Source: Powellomyces hirtus (Eukaryota; Chytridiomycota; Chytridiomycetes; Spizellomycetales; Powellomycetaceae). From it: a stretch of DNA of 64,000 nt. The notes beneath the pieces are model-generated. The model had not been told where the DNA came from, ran no database searches, and saw only the letters and a list, made by a program, of their open reading frames with translations. This document shows positions 1-10,893 of the stretch, in pieces; the first letter of the stretch is position 1, and every line of letters starts with the position of its first letter. Both the position numbers and the translations under genes were made by a program. The DNA is taken from contig JAHLKG010000011.1 in NCBI GenBank assembly GCA_025526995.1, positions 682,001 to 746,000 on the forward strand, in the 5' to 3' direction.

Positions 1-13
1 AAATGTGCATTAG

Positions 14-1098
14 AAAGCATTCAAGGAAAAGCTCGTTCGAGAGCGCGACGCGGAGATCGAGATGATTGTTCAACGGCTCGAGTCTGAAACGAGCTGCAAC
101 TCGAGTGAGGCGACGCGGAGGTACCGCATGGAAGTGGAGCGGCTGCGGGCCGAGACTGCGGATGAAATCAAGCAGGTAATGTGTGTCATTGGAAAAAAGA
201 AAGGGGCAAAACCAAAGGATCCACCTGCTGAGGTCTAATCACATTTGTTGTTTCACGTTTGATCAGTTGCGGGATCAACACAGCTTGGCGCTGGATCGAC
301 TCGTCTCGGCACAAAGCGAGCAGCGCACCGCGGAGGAAGTCAAGCGGGAACTCGAGAAGAAGCTGCTACAAGCACAATATGAGTCAACCGCAAAGGTAAA
401 GGACGTGTAGTAACATGGAACGCTCAACTTTCTTCACCAGTGATCTGACGGCTTTTTTTTAATAATGTAGGACCACTTGATAAGAGAGCAGAAGAACGAG
501 CTGGCGCGATTAAAGGTTGATGAAGACACGTTGGTGCAATCAATACGTAAGTAATATACCGCGCCCCGAATGCAATACTCGGATTTTTCGCAAAAGTCTC
601 ATCGAGAACTTGGGGACCCACACAGGTGGTGACTATGCCGAACACCTCGACGCCAAAGAAGCAGCACTGCACGCCATGACCGAACAAATCGCGCACCACA
701 ACCAGCAATTAGAGGAGATGCAGAACCGACATCGACACGATATCGAGGAACTCATCAAAGAGAAGGTATGGGAGAGATTTGGGGGGTTTTTTTTTGTGAT
801 TGTTGTTTTGCTGGAAACCTGAGATGTGGAGAACAAAAACCAATAGGAACAAACCGTGCATTTGATTGAGGAACGCGTCCGAAAAGCGTTGAATTCAAAG
901 GATCAGCTGCTTACGAGTCTGCAGTCGGAAGCGGATGATTTGAGTATCAAGAATGCGCATTTGGAGAGGTTGATGGAGCAGCAGAGACAGGTATGTGTGG
1001 AGGATGTCAGCATGGCAGGGTGGGTTGGCGATATCATGCGGGTGGTTGGTTGATTGGGGGCTCTCTTGGTTGGTCTACAGGAACTCCTAAATACATAA
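14..1098 (+). CDS. CEP131: CEP131/AZI1-like centriolar satellite protein, 3' part
   Basis: Last 222 residues of a long coiled-coil protein; the 5' part lies outside the window. Exons 14-175, 267-395, 471-546, 626-765, 847-990 and 1081-1098 (TAA). Bases 1-13 are the end of an intron (in-frame TAG, acceptor ttag). The first visible exon encodes FKEKLVRERDAEIEMIVQRL, very close to the conserved C-terminal coiled coil of animal CEP131, and the last exons carry the matching HLIEERVRKALNSKDQLL segment. CEP131 acts at centriolar satellites and the basal body in cilium assembly. Its presence points to a flagellated cell. Family assignment is from remembered sequence; splice joins are inferred. Confidence 0.85.
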
Positions 1099-1379
1099 TA
1101 GTCGACTGCAAAGCTGCTTGTCTAGCCACTCTGGAACTAGAGTACGACTGTTGCATGATCGCGGAGACGCAAACTGACACTGTAGAATACGAAAGGATTT
1201 TGTTTTTTACGAAATAATATTTCATTGTGGGCGCTGCCACACAGCATCAGAAATCGAAAGGGGGGAAATATTCTGGCGAAAGCCACTAGCCTTGAAAAAA
1301 CTACTACTATCACTCAACACTCAACGGTCTATAAAGAGAGAAAAGAGTCCTAATCACGACAGACTCCCACTAGGGGCGT

Positions 1380-2098
1380 CTACAGGAGGGCCAGAGCGGA
1401 TCCAGCGGCAACAAACGCGGCGGCGGCGGCGGACGAGTACCAAGTCATTGACGGGGCTGCCGAGTTGGAAGCACCGGCGCCAGTTCCAGCCGCCATGGCG
1501 GCCTTGGTAGCAAACTCAAAGTCCTCCATCTTAAGGAGGGTACCGTTCTTCATGAGGGTGACCTTGGGGGCACCTGTCCCAGTCCAGTTGTAACCTTCAC
1601 CGTTCTCGCACAGCTGGCGGGTCTCGAACGCGACGACGGTACCGTCGGGCCCGGCGGGCATGCGGACCGAGAGCCCAAAGTCCATAAAGTAGCCGTCTTG
1701 CAGGGTTCCGTTTTGCCACGTGACGGTGTCGGTGGTGGTGTTGACTTCAATGCCGTCCGAGATGACAGGCGGGTTCAGCGGGCGCGTCGTCAGGACAATG
1801 GTCCAGCCGGGGATTTGTTGGGGCTTTACGGACGTGACGTCCGCGGGGATGGCGACGGAGACCCAGTTGGTGGCAGTCTTGTTGCATCCGTGGGCTGGAA
1901 GAGGAGAAAGAGCCAAGGGGTTGGGTCACTCCACATGGGTTGAGCAAGAAGGGGAGGGATTGGTAACTTACGAATTCGGATGGATGTGACCATGGACTTT
2001 GCGGGGACACCAACGGGTGGGTTGGCCGAGGCATGTCCGTGGACAACGGGGGTCAGGGCCAGGGCAAAAAGAGCAAAGGAGGAGATAATTCCGTGCAT
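1380..2098 (-). CDS. DUF1775 (YcnI-like) secreted copper-type protein, GPI-anchored
   Basis: 213 residues, exons 1972-2098 and 1380-1894 with a GTAAGT...CAG intron. Residues 1-21 form a signal peptide, and cleavage before HASANPPVGVP leaves an N-terminal histidine, as in bacterial YcnI, whose mature His1 binds Cu(II). The family landmark PHGC follows across the splice junction (SIRIPHGCNKTATNWVSV), then VKPQQIPGWT. A Ser/Ala-rich stretch and a hydrophobic C-terminus (AAAAAFVAAGSALALL) look like a GPI-anchor signal, so the product is probably on the cell surface. The family is mainly bacterial, so transfer or an old acquisition is possible. The function in fungi is unknown; copper binding is inferred from the family. 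Confidence 0.8.
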
Positions 2099-2665
2099 GG
2101 TTGGTTGAATTGATTGGATTTGGAAGAGAGTAGTGTGATGAAAAAGAAGTGTGAAGTGTGAAGGAGGAGTCGCGCGTTGTTTTTGCGAATGGGGGGGGGT
2201 GAGCGGTTTTTGCCTGGCCTTTTATATAAAAAATCCCTCACTTGAGGTGTGGCTTGTTTTCCCTCAAACAGAAAAGAAAAGCGGCGCGAAACGAATGAAT
2301 TGATTGATTGGTCGCCACTCACCGCCCCGCGCCATCTGTTTGATGCTAAATTAGGTATGAGGAGGCCGTCACTCTCATTCCATCGAGAGGCAGACAGACA
2401 GACGGACTTGTTGTTTGTCGTTCAGACTGTCGCACGGCCACCATGTCCTACTTCTAGGCTGCAATGGATGGATGATACTTCTAGGCGCATCCCAGGGTCA
2501 CCTGACCTTTGCGCTTAGGCAAGCAAGACGATGCTGGATATAGATCGCGGAGGTGACGTTTGTGGCTTTGCAGTTCAAGTTGGAAAGTTGACAAGTCGCT
2601 TCAGCAAGACATTCCGCCCTCCTAGTACATGCAGATCAGCGATTTTTTGGCAGTCTTTTCGGGAA
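2099..2665. other. divergent intergenic region
   Basis: 567 bp between the divergent DUF1775 and FIST genes. It holds the TATA-like element and short pyrimidine tracts. An in-frame ATG at 2531 could extend the FIST protein by 45 residues. Nothing else recognised. Confidence 0.5.
2221..2230 (-). promoter_or_regulatory. possible TATA box
   Basis: The palindromic tttatataaa lies about 125 bp upstream of the DUF1775 start codon on the minus strand. It is a plausible TATA element, but the sequence alone gives no transcription start. Confidence 0.35.
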
Positions 2666-4588
2666 ATGTCCTTACTAGTAGCCTGCGCACTGCGGAGGCC
2701 AATACCCTACACTAGGGCAGTGCGCAACCTCTGGACCACGGCAACCTCATCCTCTTCCTCCCTCGACAAGGCGCTGAACGCCTGCACAGCCGCACTCCAC
2801 AAATCCAAACAATCTCCACGCAAACAGTCACAACTCTGTGTCGTTCTCGCTTCGGCTCACTATCCAGCCGCGTCTCTCGAACATCTTGGTCGCGCCGTGT
2901 CTGATCAATTCGCTCCCAAATGTCTAATCGGCGCGGTAGTGGACTCGGTCGCCGGCACGGAAGGAAGCAGTCTAGGACCTGGACTCAGCATCACCTTGAT
3001 GGATAATGATGCCAAAGCAGAGTGTGTTGGGTTCATGGTCAATAGCGATAATGTTCGGCATGTCAAGCAGAAGGCAGTTGGACGATGGCCGGATATGGGG
3101 CGAGGATTTGGGATCAAGGGACGCGACACGGATGCAGAAGCATTTGACCTTGAACGGTTCACGACCGTCTCGATGGGAGGCGGGAATGTAGAATTACCAG
3201 AAAAGCTGCAACGCATTCTTCCATCCAGGTAAGAGATACGCGCTGTGTGTCGGCCCAGCATTGTCATCAGACCTAAACTGGATCGACGCTTTTGCAGCGA
3301 GGAGACGGCGCTTCTTCTCACATTCTCCGATAAAGAGCCATATCAGTTCCTGGAAACTCTTGACCACTCATTCCCGAAGGCAACAAAGGTATGAGCTCAC
3401 GTCCAGATATCATCCAGTGCCGCGCCCTGACTCCACACGCACGCAGATTGGACTGATGGGAACCATGACCCCCTTTGTCAATGGACGACCTCATACTCTT
3501 TATTACAACGACAAAGTCCTCTCTGGTGGTCTCGTCGGAGCTGCTTTCGTCTCCAAAACACTCAAGGCTTCGGAAAAAGTCAGTTTTGCGGGCTTGGAAG
3601 CATTAGGGGAGCCGCTCACCATCACAAGGTATGGCTGCTCACAGTTTCTGCATTAACAGGTATTTGTTGACGCGTGATTCGCGACATCTAGTTGCCGGGG
3701 CAATATCATTTTAAACATTGACGATACGAATGCCGCCAAAGAGCTGTTGGCCCGGATGAATAATCGCGAAATGACTGCAGGTATTGCGGCCGAACGGCAG
3801 CTGTACGTTAGAGTCAGCCGTGGCGAGGTGAGCGCCAACATTTTGAGTCATTGCGCATCCATTCCCGTCACTGACATGAGAAACTTGCTCAGACTTCCGC
3901 CGTGTATCGGCTAACTGGAGGAGACCCTTCAAAGGGGACCCTAGCCGTGGATACCATCAAAGATCTGGAGATTGGAATGCAAATACAAGTGTGTAACAGT
4001 CATATTTCATTCTGTCTCTACGTGGGCTAACTCGTAGTACAGTTCATGCAACACATGGGCGCGAAAGCATCTACCAACACGATGCAGGGTATGCCTTTTC
4101 ACTATCGGTTGGCCAGTTACAGCAGATTTTGATCACCTCTCCCGATAGGCAAAGCGCTTGTGTTCACGTGCACGGACCCTGACATGCCAACCCAGGCGTC
4201 AACAGATTCGCAGACTCCCTCAGCACATATCAGCAGCACATTATCAGCCGCGAGCGAAGGTGGATTCTTTTCCGGTCATGCCATGGACCAGACCGGCGCT
4301 CTCAATGCGCTCACTGGTAGCCTTCCATGTGATGTACCCTACTCTCGAGTAGCAGTGACCTTCAAAGAATCGAACCGTCAGGCACCGCGTAGCGCCCGCC
4401 ACTTTTCCACCTGGTCACCATCCCATGCACTTAAGACCAATCTTCCCAACCCACCAGCCATCCCCAAACCAACAGCACCTGTCAATCCCCTGACTGCGGG
4501 ACGAGACGGGGAGGACTCGCTTTCGACCTCGGTGGCTTTCATATATGAGGATGCCGATAGTCTTGGCAAACTACCGTGGGTGGAGTGA
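2666..4588 (+). CDS. FIST-domain (FIST_N + FIST_C) protein
   Basis: 517 residues; exons 2666-3228, 3298-3388, 3447-3628, 3692-3827, 3893-3988, 4043-4088 and 4149-4588. Residues 1-30 are basic and hydroxylated (ALRRPIPYTRAVRNLWTTAT), like a mitochondrial presequence. FIST_N follows: CLIGAVVDSVAG, LLLTFSDKEPYQFL, GLMGTMTPF and SGGLVGAAFV. FIST_C has GNIILNIDDTNAAKELL, then GKALVFTCTD and a late GGFFSGHAMDQTGAL. FIST is a small-ligand sensory domain in bacterial signalling proteins and occurs in eukaryotes in FBXO22; no F-box is seen here. The stop lies only 31 bp before the MRS2 start, and a 70-nt intron (4576-4645) would fuse both frames (see findings). The ligand is unknown. Confidence 0.78.
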
Positions 4589-4619
4589 TGGCAATACATT
4601 TCTTTGCCACGATGATCTG

Positions 4620-6179
4620 ATGCGTGTCCCCAACTCATTCTCCAGTGACCCGGCTTTGAGTCTTCCAGGGACAAAGAAGGTGCGCCATCTGGCTGGTGGT
4701 GCATATATATACATGTATATTTTCAATAACCATTAGTGTGTTTCCAGACTCTCAAACTCCGTGCTCTTGTAAGTGAGGCGTCCTGTATCTTGATGATTCA
4801 AATGCCGTCCTCACTTCGTGATACAGATCTATGATGGAGAGGGAATCCTGCAGGAACCTGTGGAAGGGGAATTTTCAAAGATTGGCATTTGTAAGGCACA
4901 CAGCCTGCAACCCCGAGACTTGAGAAAGGTAACTTCCGCATTTCTGCGATCTACAGGACTAGGTACAGCAGCACGCTCATAACCACAATTGCGATCCACA
5001 GATGGACAACACCTACTCGGAACAAACACCCATTATCCTTGTTCGTGAGAAAGCTATCCTAATAAACCTCTTGCAATTCAAAGTCTTAGTCAAAGGTATA
5101 TACATGCTCATGACCGAGTATCATTGCAATTTTGCTGAACGCGTGGATGCAGCGGATATGACTATTCTGGCATCAAAGATGGGATCCGATCCTTACTCGC
5201 CCGCCTTTGTGCAAGAGCTGGGCGGAAAGCTCAAGATGAAGGAGGGTCACTATGAATTCCGGTATGCACAGTTTCATCTTTCCAACGACAACATTAGCTT
5301 GAACTGAGCGGACCTCTAGGGCTCTTGAAACGGTGTTTCTCAACGTCATTGCGCAGCTGCATGCCGAACAGCAGGCCATCTTTCTTCGCGTAAATGGTAC
5401 ACTGAAGACATTGGACGACCGCATTGAGGAGGCGGAGCTCAAAGGGTTATTGATAAGCAGAAGAAAGCTGGATGAGTTTGCTGTCAAAGTTAACTCTATA
5501 CGCGCTTGCTTCACGGCGATACTTAATCAGTGAGCAGTCTTCAGTACTGTCTGTACCTACTGGTTTCGAAGATTGACAGCGTTTGGTTTCTCAATAGGGA
5601 CGACGACCTGGCAGCCATGTACTTGACTGACAAAGCTCGAGGGCGACCGCGCGCTATTTCTGACCACATGGAAGCCGAGCTTCTTTTTGAGCATTATCTG
5701 AATCTTTCTGACGGTCAGGCCCCTCTTGCGTGAGGTCTTACACCGAAATGCGACTGATGACTTGGACGTTAACAGAAGTTGCTAATGCCACAACGCAACT
5801 CTCCAGCAACATTGCTGCTACTCAAGGTGTGTCTCTGTCCATTCGCTAACTTGATCATATCATGTCGACCCACCTCCTCTCCCCGTCATCGTCAGACATC
5901 ATCAACATTGTCCTCGGCTCTCGCCGCAATCAACTGATCCATTACGAGCTCATGGCCAACCTCTCCATGGCGGCCATCGCGCCCGCCGCGCTCATGGCCG
6001 GTCTCTTTGGCATGAACATTGCCAACGGCCTCGAACAAGACATGCATCTGTTTTGGGGCATCTTTGGTGGAACGTTTGTCGTTACTGGGACAGTCTGGTT
6101 TGCGTCGGTGAAGAAAATGTGGACCATGGCCCTGGCGGGTGGGTATCGTCGCCAAGCGCCTGTAAAGGGAAGTAAATGA
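4620..6179 (+). CDS. MRS2: MRS2/CorA-type magnesium channel
   Basis: 348 residues if it starts at 4620; exons 4620-4679, 4748-4768, 4827-4928, 5002-5095, 5153-5261, 5320-5529, 5598-5713, 5776-5826 and 5896-6179. Landmarks of mitochondrial MRS2 are clear: SLQPRDLRK, PIILVREKAILINLLQFK, DDDLAAMYLTDKA, DIINIVLGSRRNQLI, and two C-terminal membrane spans with the pore signature GMN (AGLFGMNIAN, about residue 292). It forms a pentameric Mg2+ channel of the inner mitochondrial membrane. It is about 100 residues shorter than yeast or human MRS2 because no presequence is encoded. Together with the 31-bp spacing, this suggests the upstream FIST exons supply the N-terminus. Confidence 0.88.
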
Positions 6180-6492
6180 GTTTGAGAATTGAGGGAGAAC
6201 GGTATTGTGGTGTACATAGAGTGTAGATGGTGAGATAGGAGTAAGACTAAATGGAAGACATACAACCATGTCGCCGTCAGTGCAAACATGTGGGTAGAGT
6301 TTGAGTCTAACAGAGGCAGGTTCGGCGGCACGCACGGCTTCAGCTAGGCTACGTCGTGCTGGGATACGGTTGTGATGCTGTACATTATAATATTCATATG
6401 TTTATGTAGATACAAGGGAAATAGGGCCGGCTGAATCATAGATGTTGCAGGAATCAACACATTGTTTAAACCGTAGCGCCCTGACAAGAACC
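6180..6492. other. convergent 3' intergenic region
   Basis: 313 bp between the ends of the MRS2 and C9orf85-like genes. No further gene or repeat recognised. Confidence 0.5.
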
Positions 6493-7216
6493 CTACTGCT
6501 CGTCCTGATCATCGCTGCTTTCCTCCTCACCATCATCTCCAAAATCATCGTCAAAGTCACTCCATCCCCCATCCTCCTTCTCTGCCGCCGCCGTGGCCAG
6601 CTTCTCGGCGCCCTCGTCATCTCCGCGGTCCATTTTTCGCAGATATGATCTCCGTTGTCGTTCCGACATGGATGCTAGTACCGCTGCTTGCTCCTGCTGT
6701 TCCTTCAGACGCTGCGCGGGGGTCTTGACGTCCGAGCTGTTTTGTTTTGGGGTTCAAAAAGTTAGCTGCGTGATGCTTATGATGAAGGCGAGTTATGTTG
6801 TGGGCACGTACATGACGATATCGGTACTCTCTTGGCACTTCGCGCACACGTTCCGCTCCCCAGCACACCCTTTACATAACACGTGGTACGCATCGGTGAT
6901 TTTCTTGCCCTTGCAAACAAGACATGTTTTGGGTTGTGACAGCGGCTTGTACTTGTTCATTCGCTTCCTGTGGTCACAAAACGCAATGTGTCAACGTTGG
7001 TCAAGATTTTTCCTCTGGGTTTCGGGGTCAGCTGTCCACGAACCTCCAGTCGATGATATCCAAACATCTTTGACACAGGCCTTGCGCAGGCAAGTTGACA
7101 ATCCTGACAGCGGCGGTGTTGTTCTTATTGGGTTTGAACGCAAAAGTGTTTTGGTACTTTTGTCGAGACTTTGTCGCGCCGGTTTTTCCTTTTGCTGTTG
7201 AGACTTTTCCGGCCAT
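6493..7216 (-). CDS. C9orf85-like zinc-ribbon protein
   Basis: 190 residues; exons 7044-7216, 6812-6967 and 6493-6736. The N-terminus has QKYQNTFAFKPNK, then GLCQRCLDIIDW, KYKPLSQPKTCLVCKGK, DAYHVLCKGCAGERNVCAKC. The spacing matches human C9orf85 and its relatives, which carry conserved CxxC pairs that probably bind zinc. A basic stretch (SERQRRSYLRKMDRGD) and a very acidic Asp/Glu tail (SDFDDDFGDDGEEESSDDQD) follow. The molecular function of the family is unknown. The gene is divergent from eIF2B gamma, whose start is 298 bp away. Confidence 0.82.
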
Positions 7217-7514
7217 TTCGAAAATTTCTACAGCTGATTGATGATGATCGCTTTAAAAGTTCAAGAAGAGGTAGTCGTGGAGGTGCTGTAAGTTCACTTT
7301 CGGGGTCGGGTTGTTAATTGTCAAAAAGAAAAAGTAAAGAACAACAGGAAACGCATGTGGATTCTGAGAATTCTCGTAAGCGATCGAGAGTATGCCGTAA
7401 GCACACAAGCCACACTTCTTGCATGACTCATGTCACACTCTGCCAAAAGGCTTCCCAACCCATTTTTGACTTTGGGCATTTGAACTTTCTCCACCAACGT
7501 ATAATAACAAAAGA

Positions 7515-9824
7515 ATGTTTCTTAATAAAGGAAAGACACCGAAAGGAACAGTCAACCTGGTGACTGAGTTCCAGGTAATTGTTTGAAAAGAGTGGGTGTG
7601 TTGTTTAGTGGCGGAATGGATACTGATCTCCGAAATAGGCTGTCATTCTGGCGGGACGGCCGAGTGGCTGGGGAAGGTACGCCCCTTTCTACTATGAAAG
7701 TGTCAACTTTGCGGATCTGAAGGCTCATTCAATGTCCAACTGTAGTCTCGATGCGATTACAGATGATAGCGAGTTGAAAGCGGAACACAACATTCCCAAA
7801 GCCGCCCTGCCGGTCGCTGGCAAGCCGATGATTCACTACCAGCTGGCCTGGCTCGAGGCTGCGAAAGTGCAATGTAGGTTTAGATGACCCCGCTCACGAC
7901 CCCAAATGATGCACAAGTTAACGGGCGTGGTTGCACCCTTGTAGCTGTCCTAGTGCTTTGTCCTCAAGGATCAAAGAACGAGATCCAAGCTCAGCTGCAA
8001 AAGTACGCTGGATCAAGTGATGCGTTGAAGTTCAAGTTGATTTGCACGAACCATGGGGAGGGAACAGCAGATGCTTTGCGTCAAATTCATGATGAGATCA
8101 AGGTACTTGGAGCCCGTGTTTGCATGAATGCGGACATGTAACCTCAGATACCACACTAGAGTGATTTCATTGTGATGTCCTGCGATGTCATCACCGACCT
8201 GCCCGCCCACCATCTCATAGATCTGCATCGCATTCACGCTCCAGCTGTCACCACTTTGATGTATGAGTCAATGCAGGTGGAGGGCGCCGCCCCCTCGAAA
8301 GGAGATGGTGAGATGGAGTGAACAAGCAGAATAAAACGTAACATTCTTGCTAATGTGCATGAAACAGGATATGCGGAGTACATTGGGATTGATATGGAAA
8401 AGGGGCGACTTGTGTTTGCAGCTCCACAAGACACTATGCGATTCCAGCCACCCATGTTGCGAAAGTATGCAGCGTTGATACTTAACAGAAAGCATGAGCT
8501 CTTCTTGTGACGAGTTGTGAAGTGACGCGTTGATTTTTTCCAGATTTCCCCGTGTCCGCATGTATACCAACCTGCGCGACTCCCATGTGTATATATTCAA
8601 GCGATGGGTGCTGGACGTCGTCGTCAACGATACCACAATCTCCAGCATTCGGAAGGACTTGATCCAACGCCTGTTGCGCTCACAATATAGCGAAACGGCG
8701 AGAATAAAGTTGGGGATAAATGACTGTGAGTTTCCGGAAACGTTCCCGTACGCTGAAAGAGTAGAAAAAGCTCATTCATTTCTTTCGATGCAGTTATCAC
8801 AAGCGAACCGGATCCGTTTTACCAGGCCTCACTGCTCTCCACAACAAACAGCCGCGGCACAAAACAATGTACGTATTCGGAGCTCGCTTCCACCCAGTTA
8901 TGCGGCGGTCCCTTTGCTAACCTGCCTTGTGGATGCAGTGCTGAAGCTCAAACCAAGAAAAGGCGGTGACGAGCGAGAAAGCGTGACGGAAGAAGCGAGT
9001 GGGACCGAAGAAACAGGCGGCAAAGAAGAAAAGGACGTTAAGGAAGACCCAGCTACCAAGGAAGTGGTCTGCGCGACCGTCATCTGCCGAGATGCATTCT
9101 GCGCGAGAGCGAATACCATTGGTTCTTATGGAGAGATCAACCGGCAGGTGAGAACCATTAGCCTCAATCCCAGTTATTGATGATCCGGTTGTTTGACCAT
9201 CTATGCGTCCCCGTAGAGGGCGCAGGTTGCCCGTGCCGCCCAGTCAGCCACAACATCCGATATCAAAGCGAAACAAGCACAGGTAGAGCCCCCGCTCGTC
9301 GACAAGGTGAATGTGCGTCAACTTTACTGATGATGTGATTCAGATTGGACCGGACTCGATCATCGAGTCGGAACAGATAGGCGAGCGCTGCAGTGTGAAG
9401 AAATCAGTGATTGGCAAGCACTGCACGATTGGGAAGAACGTCAAGATTGTGAATTCTATCATCATGGACCACGTTGTGATCGAAGACTTGTGAGTAATCA
9501 AAAGCAAACGGATTTGTAACCCCCCCTCCGAAGCGTGATTACGGGTTGCTGACGGGCACAATATCTCAATAGCGTGAAGCTGGACAAATGTGTGGTCAGC
9601 ATGAACGCGCAGATCCTCGCGAATTCGCAATTGAAGGAATGCGAAGTTGGACCCAAGATTGTTATCGATAAGGGCAGTGAGTATTCCCTTTTCCCGTCTC
9701 CCCTTTGGGTGGACCCTACGTCGTCTGTTTCGTTTGGGAACTCATGGTGTACCTTTTATCTGTAGCGATCCGTACCGGCGAGCAATTTGTGCTGTCACAT
9801 TTCTTGGACATTGATGAAGCCTAA
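7515..9824 (+). CDS. EIF2B3: translation initiation factor eIF2B subunit gamma
   Basis: 497 residues in 13 exons: 7515-7574, 7639-7676, 7746-7873, 7945-8102, 8160-8307, 8368-8464, 8544-8725, 8794-8868, 8939-9147, 9217-9306, 9344-9489, 9573-9676 and 9766-9824. It has an N-terminal nucleotidyltransferase-like fold (TEFQAVILAG, IPKAALPVAGKPMIHYQL, FIVMSCDVITDLPAHHLIDL, FPRVRMYTNLRDSHVYIFKR) and a C-terminal left-handed beta-helix of hexapeptide repeats (IGPDSIIESEQIGERCSVKK). It is a subunit of the exchange factor that reloads eIF2 with GTP. Residues 320-390 form a charged, low-complexity loop. The intron at 9307-9343 is only 37 nt. The start at 7515 is the first ATG in frame with the conserved start of the fold; its context is unremarkable. 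Confidence 0.88.
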
Positions 9825-10259
9825 GCTCATATTGGTATATCCCTTCACTTCATGCTTCTTATATATATATATACACATTGAGATAGATTTTGGATTCGCA
9901 TCAAAAACTTCCTACATACATTGCGTTTCTATCTGAAGTGATTTCGACCAGCTCAAGCGCTACATAATACGCCATGGCAGTATCGAAATCTATTGCAAGC
10001 TGCGCATGAGAGGTCGTTCGTCAAACTGCCTCAAATGAACGATGCACAGCAGCCTCTGAAGAATAGCTCCCTGGATGTGCAGCATTTCCTGAGAGAGGCT
10101 CGGCGGAGAATTGGATGTAGCACGACCATACTTTCTCAGGCCTTGTCAAAGCCTGACCCACGTAATAACAATTCATGAGATAATGTTCGATGCAGGATGT
10201 GATGATGGCTGGGGTATGTTTGCGTGGGATGACAAGAGAGACAGTTCCACCATCGTGCT
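9825..10259. other. intergenic region with AT microsatellite and a short open frame
   Basis: 435 bp between two 3' ends. It contains a short (AT)n tract near 9860-9873. A 47-codon open frame starts at ATG 10035 (plus strand), with coding-like composition (LDVQHFLREARRRIGCSTT), but no family is recognised. I do not call it a gene. Confidence 0.3.
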
Positions 10260-10817
10260 CTACTCGAATGGGCGAAACTCCAGATCGTCAATCTGCATCT
10301 CGCCCAGACACACCACCGCGGTGGTCGTCGGCGTCAGCTGCTTGAAAAATCGTTTCATATGTTGAACAGCATCCTGCAATTCGACAGAATCTCAGCACAA
10401 CATTCCCCCGATTCATGGCATAATTGAGTTGACTTTCATGCCTACCTCCTCCACCTTGACACACGTCGTCTCAAACTCCACCCTCCCCTGCAGTCCCACT
10501 CCACTTTTGATCGGCCCCTCCTCACATTCCTCGAATTCGGTGCTCAAGACCACACAATCACCCCCCGCCGCGCGCTGCTGTACAATACACTCGGCTTCCA
10601 GCCCGCGATCCCAGTCGCGGATTCGGACGTGCCAGAATGCAGTTGGTGGGCAACAGGGGTGAGGTGCCGGGTGGGAGTCTTCGGGAGCGGGTGTCCCGAC
10701 GAGTGAGAGGTTGGAGGTGGGCGGATTCGAATGGGGAGAGGAGGTGGGGAGAAAGTGCCCTTGGAACCATGTAGGTAGAAAACAAAGTTGGGCGAGGCCT
10801 TTATGGGATTGCGTCAT
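10260..10817 (-). CDS. hypothetical protein
   Basis: 161 residues; exons 10446-10817 and 10260-10373, phase-0 intron. Notable segments are AFWHVRIRDWDRGLEAECIV, GDCVVLSTEFEECEEG, GRVEFETTCVKVEEVDAVQH and TTTAVVCLGEMQIDDLEF. The C-terminal half reads like a compact alpha/beta or beta-barrel domain after a Pro/Ser-rich loop (residues 25-55). No signal peptide or membrane span is seen. The start at 10817 is the first ATG downstream of the divergent neighbour's start; the open frame continues upstream into that neighbour, so the N-terminus is uncertain. Not recognised. It shares a 76-bp divergent promoter with the gene at 10894. Confidence 0.55.
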
Positions 10818-10893
10818 TGGTGGTGATGGCAGCAGAATGTGAAGGTCGCGTTGTGAGATTTCTCTGGAGTTTTCCGCGACGTGTGGCAATCCA

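Noticed and set aside
1698..2046. Frames on both strands within and beside the DUF1775 gene
   Set aside because: They cross the real intron or run antisense to conserved coding sequence.
6593..7201. 202-codon plus-strand frame
   Set aside because: Antisense to the three-exon C9orf85-like gene, whose Cys motifs and splice sites fit the minus strand.
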